Shown here piece after piece: positions 1 to 9,230 of a stretch of DNA of 64,000 nucleotides (within the stretch, counting starts at the first letter, position 1; every line of letters starts with the position of its first letter). The position numbers and the translations under genes were made by a program. Where the stretch lies: positions 186,001-250,000 of the forward strand of contig NZ_VANV01000001.1 of the NCBI RefSeq assembly GCF_022496765.1, read 5' to 3'. The DNA is from Acidaminobacter sp. JC074 (GTDB taxonomy: Bacteria; Bacillota; Clostridia; Peptostreptococcales; Acidaminobacteraceae). The notes beneath the pieces are model-generated. The model saw only the letters and a list, made by a program, of their open reading frames with translations. It ran no database searches and had not been told where the DNA came from.

Positions 1-1227
1 ACCTGCTACCAATCCACCAGAAAAACCATTGTTGTATAGGTTTATACCACCATGTATAACACCAATATTGGTGACGACTGCCAAATGCAGAATACCTGCT
101 AAAATACCGATAAATGGCCCATATGAACCAGCTATAGGGGCTATTGTAGTCGAGAACAAAATGGAAATAATAATACCTGTTGAAGATAAATCCATCTTCA
201 AATAAAGAGCAGCGATAATAACACCCAGCATAACTGGTATGGAATTCTTAAAGTGCTTACCAAAGGCTGCAAATCCAACAACAGTAAATATTGCTGCAAG
301 TACAGGACCGTTAACGATACCACCTAAGACAGAAACCAATATAACTGTGAATATTCCCATCATACCCATATTTACAAAAGTTACACCATAGCCCAGCAAA
401 TAAGTAAAGTCTGTTACGGTTCTACCGGCGTACTTAAATGTTGATTTCAATTGCTTTAGACCTTGTTTGTTGATATATAAGCCCGCTCCAATAAAGAACA
501 AGAATAAAAGTATCAACAAGCCCTTTATATGACTGTCAAACGATTCATACAATATACGAACCGGTTCTACTTCCTTGTCTAAAACACGGATGATACTGGT
601 AAAGACTGTACCAACAATACCTGCTGTAAAACCAATATTGTAAAGGTTATAACCATCATGGAACTTAAGCATATGTGATGATAGAGGTACAATAACAAAA
701 CCGATCAAAAGACCAACTGTAAATCCGAAAAACATATTATAAGGTGCTAAGATAATATCAGAGAACATAAGCTCACTGATGATGGGTGACAATCCAGTTG
801 AGAACATAATCACAACAATGATGTCTCTCATGTGAATTTTTTGGAACTTAGCGTATAATAAGCCACCGATGTATAACGGAACGATATTAACTATATTTTT
901 ACCAAAGAATGAGAATCCCAGTAATGTTAGAAATGCTGCAATCAATAAGCCGTTGATTTTCATCTTATATTTCTTCAGTAAATAAAGATTAAAGAAACCA
1001 ATCAAGGCTGCATTTATGAAAGCCGCACTCAGGCCACCAAGTTCTAGAAAATCTGTAATAAGAATCGTTGGTGACTTGGCAATCCTTACATAACCTGCTA
1101 AAACTTCTGTTTCGAAAAAACTCATGATAATACCAAATATCAGAAACGATATTGGAATAACTGACAAAATTCCCAGAATCAGTTCCTTGTTAACAGGCCT
1201 TTCTTCAACTTTTTGTTTTAAAAACAT
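1..1227 (-). CDS. DUF1576 family multi-pass membrane protein (3' end outside window)
   Basis: The frame stays open from the ATG at 1227 to the left edge, so at least 409 residues are present and the C-terminus is missing. An AAGGAG ribosome site precedes the start. The protein is almost entirely hydrophobic, with about ten membrane segments. Two related halves each contain a segment near GYNLYNIGF / GINLYNNGF, so an internal duplication is visible. This matches the DUF1576 family of uncharacterised bacterial membrane proteins. I know no established substrate or activity. It stands alone, separated from the next gene by a terminator. Confidence 0.75.
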   Translation of the reverse strand, partial: MFLKQKVEERPVNKELILGILSVIPISFLIFGIIMSFFETEVLAGYVRIAKSPTILITDFLELGGLSAAFINAALIGFFNLYLLKKYKMKINGLLIAAFLTLLGFSFFGKNIVNIVPLYIGGLLYAKFQKIHMRDIIVVIMFSTGLSPIISELMFSDIILAPYNMFFGFTVGLLIGFVIVPLSSHMLKFHDGYNLYNIGFTAGIVGTVFTSIIRVLDKEVEPVRILYESFDSHIKGLLILLFLFFIGAGLYINKQGLKQLKSTFKYAGRTVTDFTYLLGYGVTFVNMGMMGIFTVILVSVLGGIVNGPVLAAIFTVVGFAAFGKHFKNSIPVMLGVIIAALYLKMDLSSTGIIISILFSTTIAPIAGSYGPFIGILAGILHLAVVTNIGVIHGGINLYNNGFSGGLVAG

Positions 1228-1273
1228 ATAAACTCCTTTTTTTATATCCCGTTTATTATACCATAATTGTAGT

Positions 1274-1304
1274 GAAAAAAAAGAAAAACTTGCCTCGGCA
1301 AGTT
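1274..1304 (-). terminator. Rho-independent terminator of the diguanylate cyclase gene
   Basis: An 8-bp stem (AACTTGCC / GGCAAGTT, 1287-1304) has a two-base loop and is followed on the minus strand by a long T-rich tract. The stop codon lies inside the stem. Confidence 0.9.
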
Positions 1305-2430
1305 AATCAGTCGCTCTTCTTTTTCTACTTGATTTTTTTTGATACAGACTCTTGTCCGCCCCTTCAATACACATCCACTGTCCATCGGATGATTTTGGTA
1401 TTTCATGGAACATACCAATACTCAGTTTCAGTCCAATATCCTTTTTATCAATTTTAAATGTAAGGCGGTCCACTAAGTAGTAAATCTCATTGGTTATTTG
1501 CTCTGGATATTCAGCATTAGAAAAGAGTAAACAAAACTCATCGCCACCATATCTAAAGGCATACCCCTCTTCCCTATCACAGACATCTTTTAAGATTTTA
1601 CTCACTTCTTTTAAACACCTATCCCCCTGAACATGACCATACATATCGTTTAACTTCTTAAAGTCATCTATATCGATCATGAAACAAGTGATCGGCGTTT
1701 GGTGTATGTAAGACTCCATCCACTTTTTTGCCAGAATGTCATCTAAAGAGTAACGGTTGTAGATGTCCGTTAAATGATCGGTCATCATCAATCTAGCCAG
1801 TTCATTATTTTGATTTTCAAGGACACGATTTTTTTCTTCTATTAAATCATCTCTTAAGAAACGTTCATTAATAAGCTCATACTGATACCTGCCTGCAAAC
1901 CAAGCAAATAAAACAAAGACAGATGAGTTTATCTGATAAGAGAACTTTTGAGCTGTATCTGGCATTAAGAAGCAAAACACAATCTGTATAGTAATCATAA
2001 TAAGTGCTGAAATATCCGGCCTACTCAAAATGGCAAAAGATGATATAAAGACAAAGGTTAAATAAACGGTAATACCAAATTGTCCTTTAACATCTAATAA
2101 AGACAGGGATGCTCCCCATGCGATTGCAAAAAAGAGTGCTACATACAAGAGTATCTGTCCTTTAAGACCATAGGCTTTCTTTTTATAAAGGTAATAGAAA
2201 ACCAGGTAAAAAAGTCCTGATCCACTTAAAAGAACAAAATAGTGCAACCTATAATATGTCAAATTCTCAAGAGAAAATAGGTCTTTAAGTACAAAACTTG
2301 CCAGTAAAAAACATGCTTCTAAGGCAAATATTATAATCGCAAAATAACGGGCCCTCTTTAAGTTTTCTTCTACCAGTTTTTCTGTAGAATAATTTTCATA
2401 TCTCTTTCCATATATCAACTGTTTGATCAT
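1303..2430 (-). CDS. Membrane-bound diguanylate cyclase (GGDEF)
   Basis: Predicted to make cyclic di-GMP from two GTP. Residues 30-180 hold about six hydrophobic segments, a membrane sensor of no recognised family. A short coiled linker (about 190-215) leads to a GGDEF domain. The signature GGDEF is intact at about 295-299, so the enzyme should be active. I see no RxxD inhibition motif just before it. Ribosome site GAGGTTGACC. The gene begins 4 bases after the cupin gene stops, so the two may be cotranscribed. The signal it senses is unknown. Confidence 0.9.
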   Translation of the reverse strand: MIKQLIYGKRYENYSTEKLVEENLKRARYFAIIIFALEACFLLASFVLKDLFSLENLTYYRLHYFVLLSGSGLFYLVFYYLYKKKAYGLKGQILLYVALFFAIAWGASLSLLDVKGQFGITVYLTFVFISSFAILSRPDISALIMITIQIVFCFLMPDTAQKFSYQINSSVFVLFAWFAGRYQYELINERFLRDDLIEEKNRVLENQNNELARLMMTDHLTDIYNRYSLDDILAKKWMESYIHQTPITCFMIDIDDFKKLNDMYGHVQGDRCLKEVSKILKDVCDREEGYAFRYGGDEFCLLFSNAEYPEQITNEIYYLVDRLTFKIDKKDIGLKLSIGMFHEIPKSSDGQWMCIEGADKSLYQKKSSRKRRATD

Positions 2431-2434
2431 AAGG

Positions 2435-2932
2435 TCAACCTCTTGTTAAGCGCTTGATGATATCTTCATGTTGAGGATACTGGTCTAGTAGGTCTTGTCT
2501 TCTAAACAGTTCAAAATCCTCAAACTCAAATGCATAAGAAACCATACACGAAACCAGGGCATAACCTTTTTCAGGATAGGAACCAAAAATAGTGCCAGCT
2601 GGTACGATGATCTGAGGTCTTTCGTCCTCTTCAATATCAAGGCCAAGTCTTACACTTTCATAAGTGCCATCTTTATGAATCATAGCAATCGTTAATGGTT
2701 CACCCTCGTGAAAGTACCATATTTCATCTGACTTTAATCTATGGAAATTAGAAACATTACCTTCTTCTATTAAAAAGTAAATGCTTGATGCCAAGGCACG
2801 ACTGCCCTTAAAATCTGAATTGATGGCATCCGCCTCTATTCTATGAGGTGATGCATATGTTACATGGTAATAGCCACCCTCTGGATGTGATACCATGTCT
2901 AAATTTTTAATCCAATAATCCGCTTTCTTCAT
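2435..2932 (-). CDS. Cupin family protein (DUF985-like)
   Basis: About 165 residues. The pattern HPEGGYYHVTY near the N-terminus, IYFLIEEGNVSNFHRLKSDE, the WYFHEG strand and the PAGTIFGS turn are those of the DUF985/cupin_5 family of double-stranded beta-helix proteins. No reaction is established for the family. I place the start at the ATG at 2932 because GGGAGG lies just upstream; a longer frame to 3010 would run into the divergent promoter and add an atypical N-terminus. Divergent from the phosphatase gene. Confidence 0.85.
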   Translation of the reverse strand: MKKADYWIKNLDMVSHPEGGYYHVTYASPHRIEADAINSDFKGSRALASSIYFLIEEGNVSNFHRLKSDEIWYFHEGEPLTIAMIHKDGTYESVRLGLDIEEDERPQIIVPAGTIFGSYPEKGYALVSCMVSYAFEFEDFELFRRQDLLDQYPQHEDIIKRLTRG

Positions 2933-2982
2933 TCTTCCCTCCCAAACTATCATATAAGATTTCCAGGAGAATAACAAGGTGT

Positions 2983-2988
2983 TATAAT
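2983..2988 (+). promoter_or_regulatory. Extended -10 box for the inositol-phosphatase-like gene
   Basis: TGTTATAAT is an extended -10 (TGnTATAAT) 22 bases before the ATG at 3011. The -35 is weak, as is common with extended -10 promoters. Confidence 0.55.
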
Positions 2989-3010
2989 AGGATAAGAGAA
3001 AGGAATTCAA

Positions 3011-3751
3011 ATGATAAAAGAACTAGAAAATATACTTAAGCATGTGGGTAAAAACATACTTCAAAATGATTTTACTGAAACCTATAAAGATAAGGACATC
3101 GTAACTAATTTAGACTTAGAAGCAGAAAGATGGATCATTCAAGAAATCAAGAAGTTAAGACCTCATGACCTATTTATATCTGAAGAAGAAAACCAAGAGG
3201 ACTTGACCCATGAACCAACATGGATTATTGACCCCATAGATGGTACTCTTAACTTTACAAGGAGCATCCCTCAATACGGTATCCAGATAGCCCTTTATGA
3301 AAATAAGGAAGCTAAGCTGAGCATGATGTACTTTCCTGAATCAGATCAAATCCTTTATGCAAAAAAAGGACATGGTACTTTTTTAAACCATGAAAGGATA
3401 AATATAAGTCCTATGCCTTTATCAAAATCTATCATCACCTTTGGAGATTTCTCTAAATCTCAACCATCCTCAAGACCCATCCAGTTAAAAATGATGTCAG
3501 ACTTGATGGACCATGTGATGAAGATTAGAATATACGGGGCTTCTAGTTCTGATTTTTCATATGTAGCCATAGGAAAATCTCAAGCCCATATCATTTTTAC
3601 CAAAAGAATTTGGGAACTAGCAGCTGGCTTACTAATCATTGATGAAGCAGGCTTAAAAGCCCATCACATAGAGTTTGATACTTGCGATGGCTATATACTT
3701 GGCCATCCAGATACCATTGATAACCTATTAGAATACATAAAAAGAGGATAG
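3011..3751 (+). CDS. Inositol monophosphatase family phosphatase
   Basis: 246 residues, the normal length for the FIG/IMPase superfamily of Mg-dependent, lithium-sensitive phosphatases. The first metal-binding motif is WIIDPIDGTLNF at about 71-82, with the supporting glutamates SEEEN around 57-61. The C-terminal motif reads WELAAG, where most members have WDxAAG, a conservative Asp-to-Glu change at a metal ligand. Substrate could be inositol phosphate, 3'-phosphoadenosine phosphate or another small phosphomonoester; sequence alone does not decide. AAGGAA lies before the ATG. Transcribed alone. Confidence 0.85.
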   Translation: MIKELENILKHVGKNILQNDFTETYKDKDIVTNLDLEAERWIIQEIKKLRPHDLFISEEENQEDLTHEPTWIIDPIDGTLNFTRSIPQYGIQIALYENKEAKLSMMYFPESDQILYAKKGHGTFLNHERINISPMPLSKSIITFGDFSKSQPSSRPIQLKMMSDLMDHVMKIRIYGASSSDFSYVAIGKSQAHIIFTKRIWELAAGLLIIDEAGLKAHHIEFDTCDGYILGHPDTIDNLLEYIKRG

Positions 3752-3780
3752 AGCATGCTCTATCCTGAAGTTTCTTTTTC
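3740..3780. terminator. Bidirectional terminator (perfect 22-bp palindrome)
   Basis: Positions 3745-3766 are a perfect palindrome (AGGATAGAGCA and its complement). It is followed by T-runs on both strands, so it serves both convergent genes. Confidence 0.85.
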
Positions 3781-4143
3781 AAGTACTTCTGCCAGTTTCT
3801 TTAATTCATCTCCAGAAGATAGCTTACTGAACAAAGATATTTTAGACGATTTAATCTTTTCGTTAATCTTCTTATAGTCTGGATTGTTTTGATCACCTAC
3901 TCTTTGTGTGAAAATGTCACTATTCAAAACATCCTTCTCCTCATCCTCTAAAAGTGCTTCCGTTAAGTCTTGATTTAAGACTAAAGAAATGTAAGAGAAT
4001 ATTCTAATCATTTTAGGATCATTAATAAAACTCTCATCTTCAATTGGTTCAAACGTTAGTGGATTAATACCTTCTAGTAATAAATTAATTAGGTTTCTAG
4101 CTCTTTTTAGTTTTTCCGGATCTTTTAACTTCATCTTCATCAT
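3760..4143 (-). CDS. Hypothetical protein, 127 aa
   Basis: Not recognised. A soluble, charged, mostly helical protein with no signal peptide or membrane segment. The N-terminus is Lys-rich, and a more hydrophobic helix follows at about 46-66. The first codons read M-M-K-M. AAGAAGGTGAT lies just before the first ATG, so the second ATG has slightly better spacing; the choice is a matter of one residue. Its stop lies in the shared terminator with the upstream phosphatase gene. Confidence 0.6.
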   Translation of the reverse strand: MMKMKLKDPEKLKRARNLINLLLEGINPLTFEPIEDESFINDPKMIRIFSYISLVLNQDLTEALLEDEEKDVLNSDIFTQRVGDQNNPDYKKINEKIKSSKISLFSKLSSGDELKKLAEVLEKETSG

Positions 4144-4324
4144 ATCACCTTCTTACCATCTCTTTACTTATATATCGTGTGTTTCGTGGTAAAACTTTAC
4201 ACAAAACATGAAATTTTCAGAATTTTCTATCAAAATGCACGATCATGATTAAATATACAGGCTTATTTTCTGGATTCTATTGAAGAAAGAGAGAAGAGTG
4301 ATATAATTATTTCAGAGAGGGCTT

Positions 4325-5344
4325 ATGATAGGAAAGATAAAGATACTAGAAAAGCAATTGAACAATACCAGTGTCTTTGACCATTTGGGAACACTTAACC
4401 AATTGGCACGGGCCTACATGTTCAAAGATATTGAAAAAACAAATAGTTTGGCTGAGAAAGCACTTCATCTTGCAATTGACTTAGATCATTCAGATGAACA
4501 GGCAACAGCCTATTACAACATTGGTGTCTTCCATCTGTACAACAATGATTTTAAGTCATGTGCAGAATCTTACCAGAAGGCTTTTTCTTTGTGTTCAAAG
4601 GAAAACGTTCTTACACTGACCCGTCTCAATATGTCACTTGGTTATATTTATTCATTTACACACGAGTTCGAGAAAGCTTTAGAGTACAGCAATCGCGCCT
4701 TAAATATTGCAACAGAAAATCATCTTTACGAAGAAATCTGCTCTATCTATAACAACATAGCTAGAATTCATCACAATCTTGAGGAATATGATATTGCCAT
4801 GCAGTATTATCAAGAGGCACTTAATATTTCTAATACCTACAGCTTCTCAAGTTTACATACCTTCTTTCATATGTATGCTGCATCTAATAAGATGAAGTTG
4901 TATTCTACAGATGTAGAAAAAGACCTCTTATCCATTGAGTCCCATGTAGAAAGAACTGGAGACATGTGGTTTATAGGTCCATTAAAAATCTTGTGGGCGG
5001 TTTATTATATCTTAAACGATGCCTATGATGTGGCTGAAATCAATTATGATATGGGTTTTGAAATTCTTGAAGAAGATCACCTAGCCTCTTATTTACTTGA
5101 ATCTTGTCTAGATTTATCCCATGCATTTGAATACAAGAATATGTATACAGAAGCTGAAGCAATCTATGAAAGAACAAGAAAATACTTAGAAGACAATAGA
5201 GTCATGCTTTCACTACCAAAGCTTTATTTATCCATGTCAAAGTTTTACTCAAAAAAAGGGCAAGTTGCCCTTTATCAGAAATACCTTCGTATGTATGTAT
5301 CATCCAAAGAAAGAATCGAAAATATCCTTTCACGTCATTTTTGA
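4325..5344 (+). CDS. Tetratricopeptide-repeat protein
   Basis: 339 residues. Repeated helical hairpins have TPR spacing: ATAYYNIGVFHLYNNDFKSC, LTRLNMSLGYIYSFTHEFEK and CSIYNNIARIHHNLEEYDIA each continue into an A-x(3)-Y/F-x-A-L helix. No DNA-binding or catalytic domain is joined to them, and there is no signal peptide, so a cytoplasmic scaffold or regulator-partner role is likely. AGAGAGGG precedes the ATG. The 3' end overlaps the convergent ABC ATPase gene by 10 bases, with no terminator between. Confidence 0.8.
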   Translation: MIGKIKILEKQLNNTSVFDHLGTLNQLARAYMFKDIEKTNSLAEKALHLAIDLDHSDEQATAYYNIGVFHLYNNDFKSCAESYQKAFSLCSKENVLTLTRLNMSLGYIYSFTHEFEKALEYSNRALNIATENHLYEEICSIYNNIARIHHNLEEYDIAMQYYQEALNISNTYSFSSLHTFFHMYAASNKMKLYSTDVEKDLLSIESHVERTGDMWFIGPLKILWAVYYILNDAYDVAEINYDMGFEILEEDHLASYLLESCLDLSHAFEYKNMYTEAEAIYERTRKYLEDNRVMLSLPKLYLSMSKFYSKKGQVALYQKYLRMYVSSKERIENILSRHF

Positions 5345-6114
5345 TGATTTAAAATAGAAGCAACCAATAGTTTTGCATAATCAGACTGAGGCGCATTTAA
5401 AATGGCTTCAGTCTTTCCAATTTCAACAATCTCACCATCTTTTATAACAGCTATTCTTGAACAGATATGTTTAATAACCTTGAGATTATGGGTGATAAAG
5501 ATATAGGTAAAACCATATTTGTCCTTCAAATCCATTAATAGATTAATAATCAATCCTTGAATCGATACATCAAGTGCCGACACCGGTTCATCTAATATAA
5601 TCAATTTGGGTTCAATGGCCAGTACCCTTGCTATGGTCACCCTCTGGAGCATACCACCCGATAAGGCAGGTGGAAACTTATCCAAAACATCTGCAGTCAA
5701 TCCAACATCACTTAAGAGATCGTTTAAACGTTTGTCATAATCTTTATAATCACATATGTTATGAACCCTTAAAGGAGCTTCTAAATGTTCTCTTACAGTC
5801 ATTTTAGGATCAAGTACTTCCTTACCGGACTGTAAAATAACTTGAATGTCTTTTCTTAAAGATTGAAGGTCTTTTCCCTTACTATTAGATATATCATGTT
5901 CTTTATAATAGATAGAACCTTCTGTTAATGGTATCAATCTGGTAATTAAATGACCTAAGGTTGATTTACCACTGCCAGACTCACCGATCAAACCAAAAGA
6001 CTCCTTTTCAGCTACTTCAAATGACACACCATTGACAGCTTTGACAATCTGACTCTTTGAAAGCGGAGATGTTTTAACAATATAATGTTTTTTTACATTT
6101 TCTAATCTTAACAT
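5335..6114 (-). CDS. Oligopeptide-type ABC transporter ATPase (OppF/DppF-like)
   Basis: 259 residues with Walker A GESGSGKST, ABC signature LSGGMLQRV and Walker B KLIILDEPVSALD, followed by the H-loop FITHNLKVIKHI. This is one of the two ATPases that drive a peptide or nickel type importer. It is the last gene of a four-gene operon (two permease fusions, then two ATPases), 9 bases after the OppD-like gene, with AAGGAG before its start. It is slightly shorter than typical OppF because the C-terminal oligo_HPY cysteine extension is absent. Confidence 0.9.
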   Translation of the reverse strand: MLRLENVKKHYIVKTSPLSKSQIVKAVNGVSFEVAEKESFGLIGESGSGKSTLGHLITRLIPLTEGSIYYKEHDISNSKGKDLQSLRKDIQVILQSGKEVLDPKMTVREHLEAPLRVHNICDYKDYDKRLNDLLSDVGLTADVLDKFPPALSGGMLQRVTIARVLAIEPKLIILDEPVSALDVSIQGLIINLLMDLKDKYGFTYIFITHNLKVIKHICSRIAVIKDGEIVEIGKTEAILNAPQSDYAKLLVASILNHQK

Positions 6115-6123
6115 AACAACTCC

Positions 6124-7053
6124 TTAAATTTGAGAACATCTAAAAGCTCTATGGTTGATTTCTTTTAACGCTGGCATTTCACTACCACATATAGCTACCC
6201 TATCCTTGCAGCGGTCATAAAATGGACAGTGATCCTTGTAATACTTAGGAGAAAGCGGCAAGCCTTCAAGGGTGACCAAACGCTCATGCGATTTGTTAAG
6301 CGATTCCGTACAATCAATAAGTGCTTTTGTATATGGGTGTTTGGGTTCTGAAAGAATTTTAGAGGTCATGCCTTGTTCCATCACGAGACCTCCATACATA
6401 ACAGTCATGGAATCACAAATATTTTCTACCAAATCTATGTCATGGCTGATCAAAACAATGGTTGTGCCATGTGTCTTATTAATATCTTTTAAAAGCTTGA
6501 TAATCTGAAGCTTGATAGATGCATCTATGGCAGAAGTCGGTTCATCCGCTATGATGACCTTGGGTTCACATAAGAGACTCATACCTATCATGACTCTTTG
6601 ACATTCACCACCAGACAACTGATCTGGATACTTCTTTAGAATTATTTCAGGGTCCTTTAAACCTACCGAAGCCAAAACCTCTATGATTTTTTCATCTGAT
6701 GGCTGGATACCATGAATAGAAACGGCTTCTCTTAACTGCTTGTAAAGCTTCCTATTGGGATTAAAGCTCTCATGAGGATTCTGAAAGATGTAAGCAATAT
6801 CATAGCCTCTAATAGTAGATAATTTGCTCTCAGTCATATCAAGGACTGATTCTCCATCAAACAGAACACTGCCATCATAGACGGCTTGGTCATGAAGCTT
6901 GCATATAGAAAAAGCTGTCACAGACTTACCCGAACCTGATTCACCCAGTATGCCATGTATTTCGCCTTTTTTTATCTGAAAATCAACGCCTCTTACAACT
7001 TTTAAACCGTCAAAAGATACGCTTAAATTCTTGAGTTCTAATATATCTTTCAT
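6124..7053 (-). CDS. Oligopeptide-type ABC transporter ATPase (OppD/DppD-like)
   Basis: 309 residues. Walker A GESGSGKSV, signature LSGGECQRV, Walker B VIIADEPTSAID. It ends with the oligo_HPY extension, with cysteines in CPFYDRCKDRVAIC, which in relatives coordinates an iron-sulfur cluster. The start ATG overlaps the stop of the upstream permease gene (TGATG), so translation is coupled. It pairs with the OppF-like ATPase downstream. Confidence 0.92.
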   Translation of the reverse strand: MKDILELKNLSVSFDGLKVVRGVDFQIKKGEIHGILGESGSGKSVTAFSICKLHDQAVYDGSVLFDGESVLDMTESKLSTIRGYDIAYIFQNPHESFNPNRKLYKQLREAVSIHGIQPSDEKIIEVLASVGLKDPEIILKKYPDQLSGGECQRVMIGMSLLCEPKVIIADEPTSAIDASIKLQIIKLLKDINKTHGTTIVLISHDIDLVENICDSMTVMYGGLVMEQGMTSKILSEPKHPYTKALIDCTESLNKSHERLVTLEGLPLSPKYYKDHCPFYDRCKDRVAICGSEMPALKEINHRAFRCSQI

Positions 7054-9230
7054 CAGTTATTCTCCTTTAGGGCATAATAGAATGATTCGAAAAAGACCTC
7101 TGGATCAGTGTATACATCAAGTATCAAAGTATCGATACCTTTTTTGTGATGCATGACATAATCAGGATGTTTGATCAATGTATTTAAATCATCTGGTTCT
7201 TTCTCTGTCATAACTTCAAATTGCATTTCAGTCTGCTCAATCGATTGGAAAAAGCTGATGCCAAAATAACGTGTAAGAGGTGACATATCCCTGTTGATAT
7301 AAACCTTGTCACCACCATAATGGACATCTCTAATATTAAAGTACATGGTATGCATAAATGGGTCGAACTTCATCCCTGTAGAGAATGGTAAAACACCATG
7401 GGCATGTTGGTCATAGTTGCCATCAAAGAAGGCAAGGACCATGGTCCTATTGGTTTCATCCTTTAACTTGTCAATCAGTTCTAAACCATAATTATAAGTA
7501 AAATAGCCATCTTCAACATCTCTATAATTGAGTGGCAGTCCAATAACCAACACTTCTTGAGAGGTATTGATATCGTGACCCTTTACCATGCCTATTACAT
7601 TGACACCCTTACTCGACATCATAAAAGCTGAAGATTCATATGAAAGCTGACCACCCACATCTACCTTATCTGAAACACCTACAATAGGGATAGAGCCCTT
7701 AAAGCTCCCCTTACTGGTTTTCCATGAATGATTTGAGACGATTAGGCCCTTACAGCCCGTATCAGCCAGTTTACTTGAAAAGATTTCTATGGCCTCAGGT
7801 GTATAATAAGACCCATCTATCCAAATGACTTTTTCTGCAAACATAGGATAATATGCCTCATTGTAGAGTGAATAATTTCTGGCATCTATGATATTTGCCT
7901 CCACCTGATAGCTATCAAAACCATGAACCACATAATCGATGTCTTGTTCATAAACTTTATCATCTATACTTAAATAGCTCTGATCAACATAATAGGTTTG
8001 ATCGGTTTCATAGGTCTGTTTATAGTCCTCATAAAGCGGTTCCATGCCAATGCTTGCCATCTTTTCAGATAGATAAGTGGTAACTTGATCTATTTCTTCC
8101 ATTCCTACATATAACCTTTTAGGTAAGTCTTGTCTATCTATGTAGACGATTTCTTCTAGTTCATGTGTACTAGAGTTTAAGTTAAAGACAAAAACAATTA
8201 AAACTAGGGCCATAACATAAAAAAGTAAACGTCTATAATTAAAACTTTCATGTCTATGTTTTCTTATAAAAACTTTTGATATGGCCTTTCTGACTTTTGG
8301 TATAAAATCACTCTTTGGATCCTGTAAGATGATTCTTAAACCTTCACCAAACATGTTGAAGCCTAAAACTGATACGAAAAATGCAAGTGTCGGATAAATA
8401 ACCATCCAAGGTGCCACTCTAAGAGCATCAGCAGCATAACCTAACAAACTCGCCCACTCCGGTTCAAAACTTACATCCCAGTATCTAATAACACCAAAGT
8501 CATCAGATAATAGAATCTTTAGGTTACCAATAAAGATGGCAAATAGACCAAGCTGTATCTGGAGTGTTAGAACTCTTGCAATTTCCATAAAAAACAAGAT
8601 AACGACTTCTGGCATCAAATGTGGAATAACATTTTCTATGGCAACTTCATACTTGGACTTGCCAAGTAGGTACTCACTTCTAATATAAGGCTTTGACAGT
8701 ATTAACTTAGTAGAATCTTCAAAGGCAATGGCTAGCTTACCAAAGCCGACAACTGTCAGTACCGTGATAAAAGCAATAGTAGACCACGTTTTATCGAGTC
8801 TAGAAAATATATTTAAATAAAGTACAAATATGGCAAATAAGAGCGGTGGCAAACCTGAAAACAGGATGTTGACTTGGCGTATGATCGATTTTGGTAGTGA
8901 GTAGTTAAAGCCAGCCAAAAGGCCCAGTGGCAATGCCAGTATAAACCTAAATAAAGTAACCAATAAGGCAATTTTTAAAGTAAGGCGTGTACCATAAATC
9001 ACAAAAGAAAAAATATCCCTGCCAAGTTCATCTGTCCCCCATCTGAAGTTGTCTGACGGCTCAAATGGCGCCTGATCAAAAGTCGTCTCACCATCAACCG
9101 TTTCAAAAGAGTACTTAAGCGTCATGATGCTATAAGGATTCTTATCAGCTAAAAATCCAGGCATCATTACGACTACTAAGAGTAAGACCAGTATGATGCC
9201 ACCAATTACTAAAGGTCTATTCAACTTCAT
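7053..9230 (-). CDS. OppC/DppC-like permease fused to a C-terminal M28-peptidase-like extracellular domain
   Basis: About 725 residues; an OppC-type permease is normally near 300. Residues 1-310 are a normal OppC: an N-terminal membrane segment, then FRWGTDELGRDIFS and the EAA loop near 195-210. An extra membrane segment (about 334-351) is followed by about 370 extracellular residues. That part resembles an M28 aminopeptidase with a PA-like insert (GCKGLIVSN), but the metal and catalytic positions are lost: VIGLPLNYRD where AHxD would be, and FFDGNYDQ where an EE pair would be. The start at 9230 is chosen for its GGAGGTG site; it overlaps the upstream gene by 14 bases. Presumably cooperates with the companion fusion as an exposed substrate receptor. 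Confidence 0.85.
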   Translation of the reverse strand: MKLNRPLVIGGIILVLLLVVVMMPGFLADKNPYSIMTLKYSFETVDGETTFDQAPFEPSDNFRWGTDELGRDIFSFVIYGTRLTLKIALLVTLFRFILALPLGLLAGFNYSLPKSIIRQVNILFSGLPPLLFAIFVLYLNIFSRLDKTWSTIAFITVLTVVGFGKLAIAFEDSTKLILSKPYIRSEYLLGKSKYEVAIENVIPHLMPEVVILFFMEIARVLTLQIQLGLFAIFIGNLKILLSDDFGVIRYWDVSFEPEWASLLGYAADALRVAPWMVIYPTLAFFVSVLGFNMFGEGLRIILQDPKSDFIPKVRKAISKVFIRKHRHESFNYRRLLFYVMALVLIVFVFNLNSSTHELEEIVYIDRQDLPKRLYVGMEEIDQVTTYLSEKMASIGMEPLYEDYKQTYETDQTYYVDQSYLSIDDKVYEQDIDYVVHGFDSYQVEANIIDARNYSLYNEAYYPMFAEKVIWIDGSYYTPEAIEIFSSKLADTGCKGLIVSNHSWKTSKGSFKGSIPIVGVSDKVDVGGQLSYESSAFMMSSKGVNVIGMVKGHDINTSQEVLVIGLPLNYRDVEDGYFTYNYGLELIDKLKDETNRTMVLAFFDGNYDQHAHGVLPFSTGMKFDPFMHTMYFNIRDVHYGGDKVYINRDMSPLTRYFGISFFQSIEQTEMQFEVMTEKEPDDLNTLIKHPDYVMHHKKGIDTLILDVYTDPEVFFESFYYALKENN

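Noticed and set aside
2933-3010. Longer N-terminus for the cupin gene (start at 3010)
   Set aside because: The extension lacks a ribosome site and does not fit the family; the ATG at 2932 has GGGAGG.
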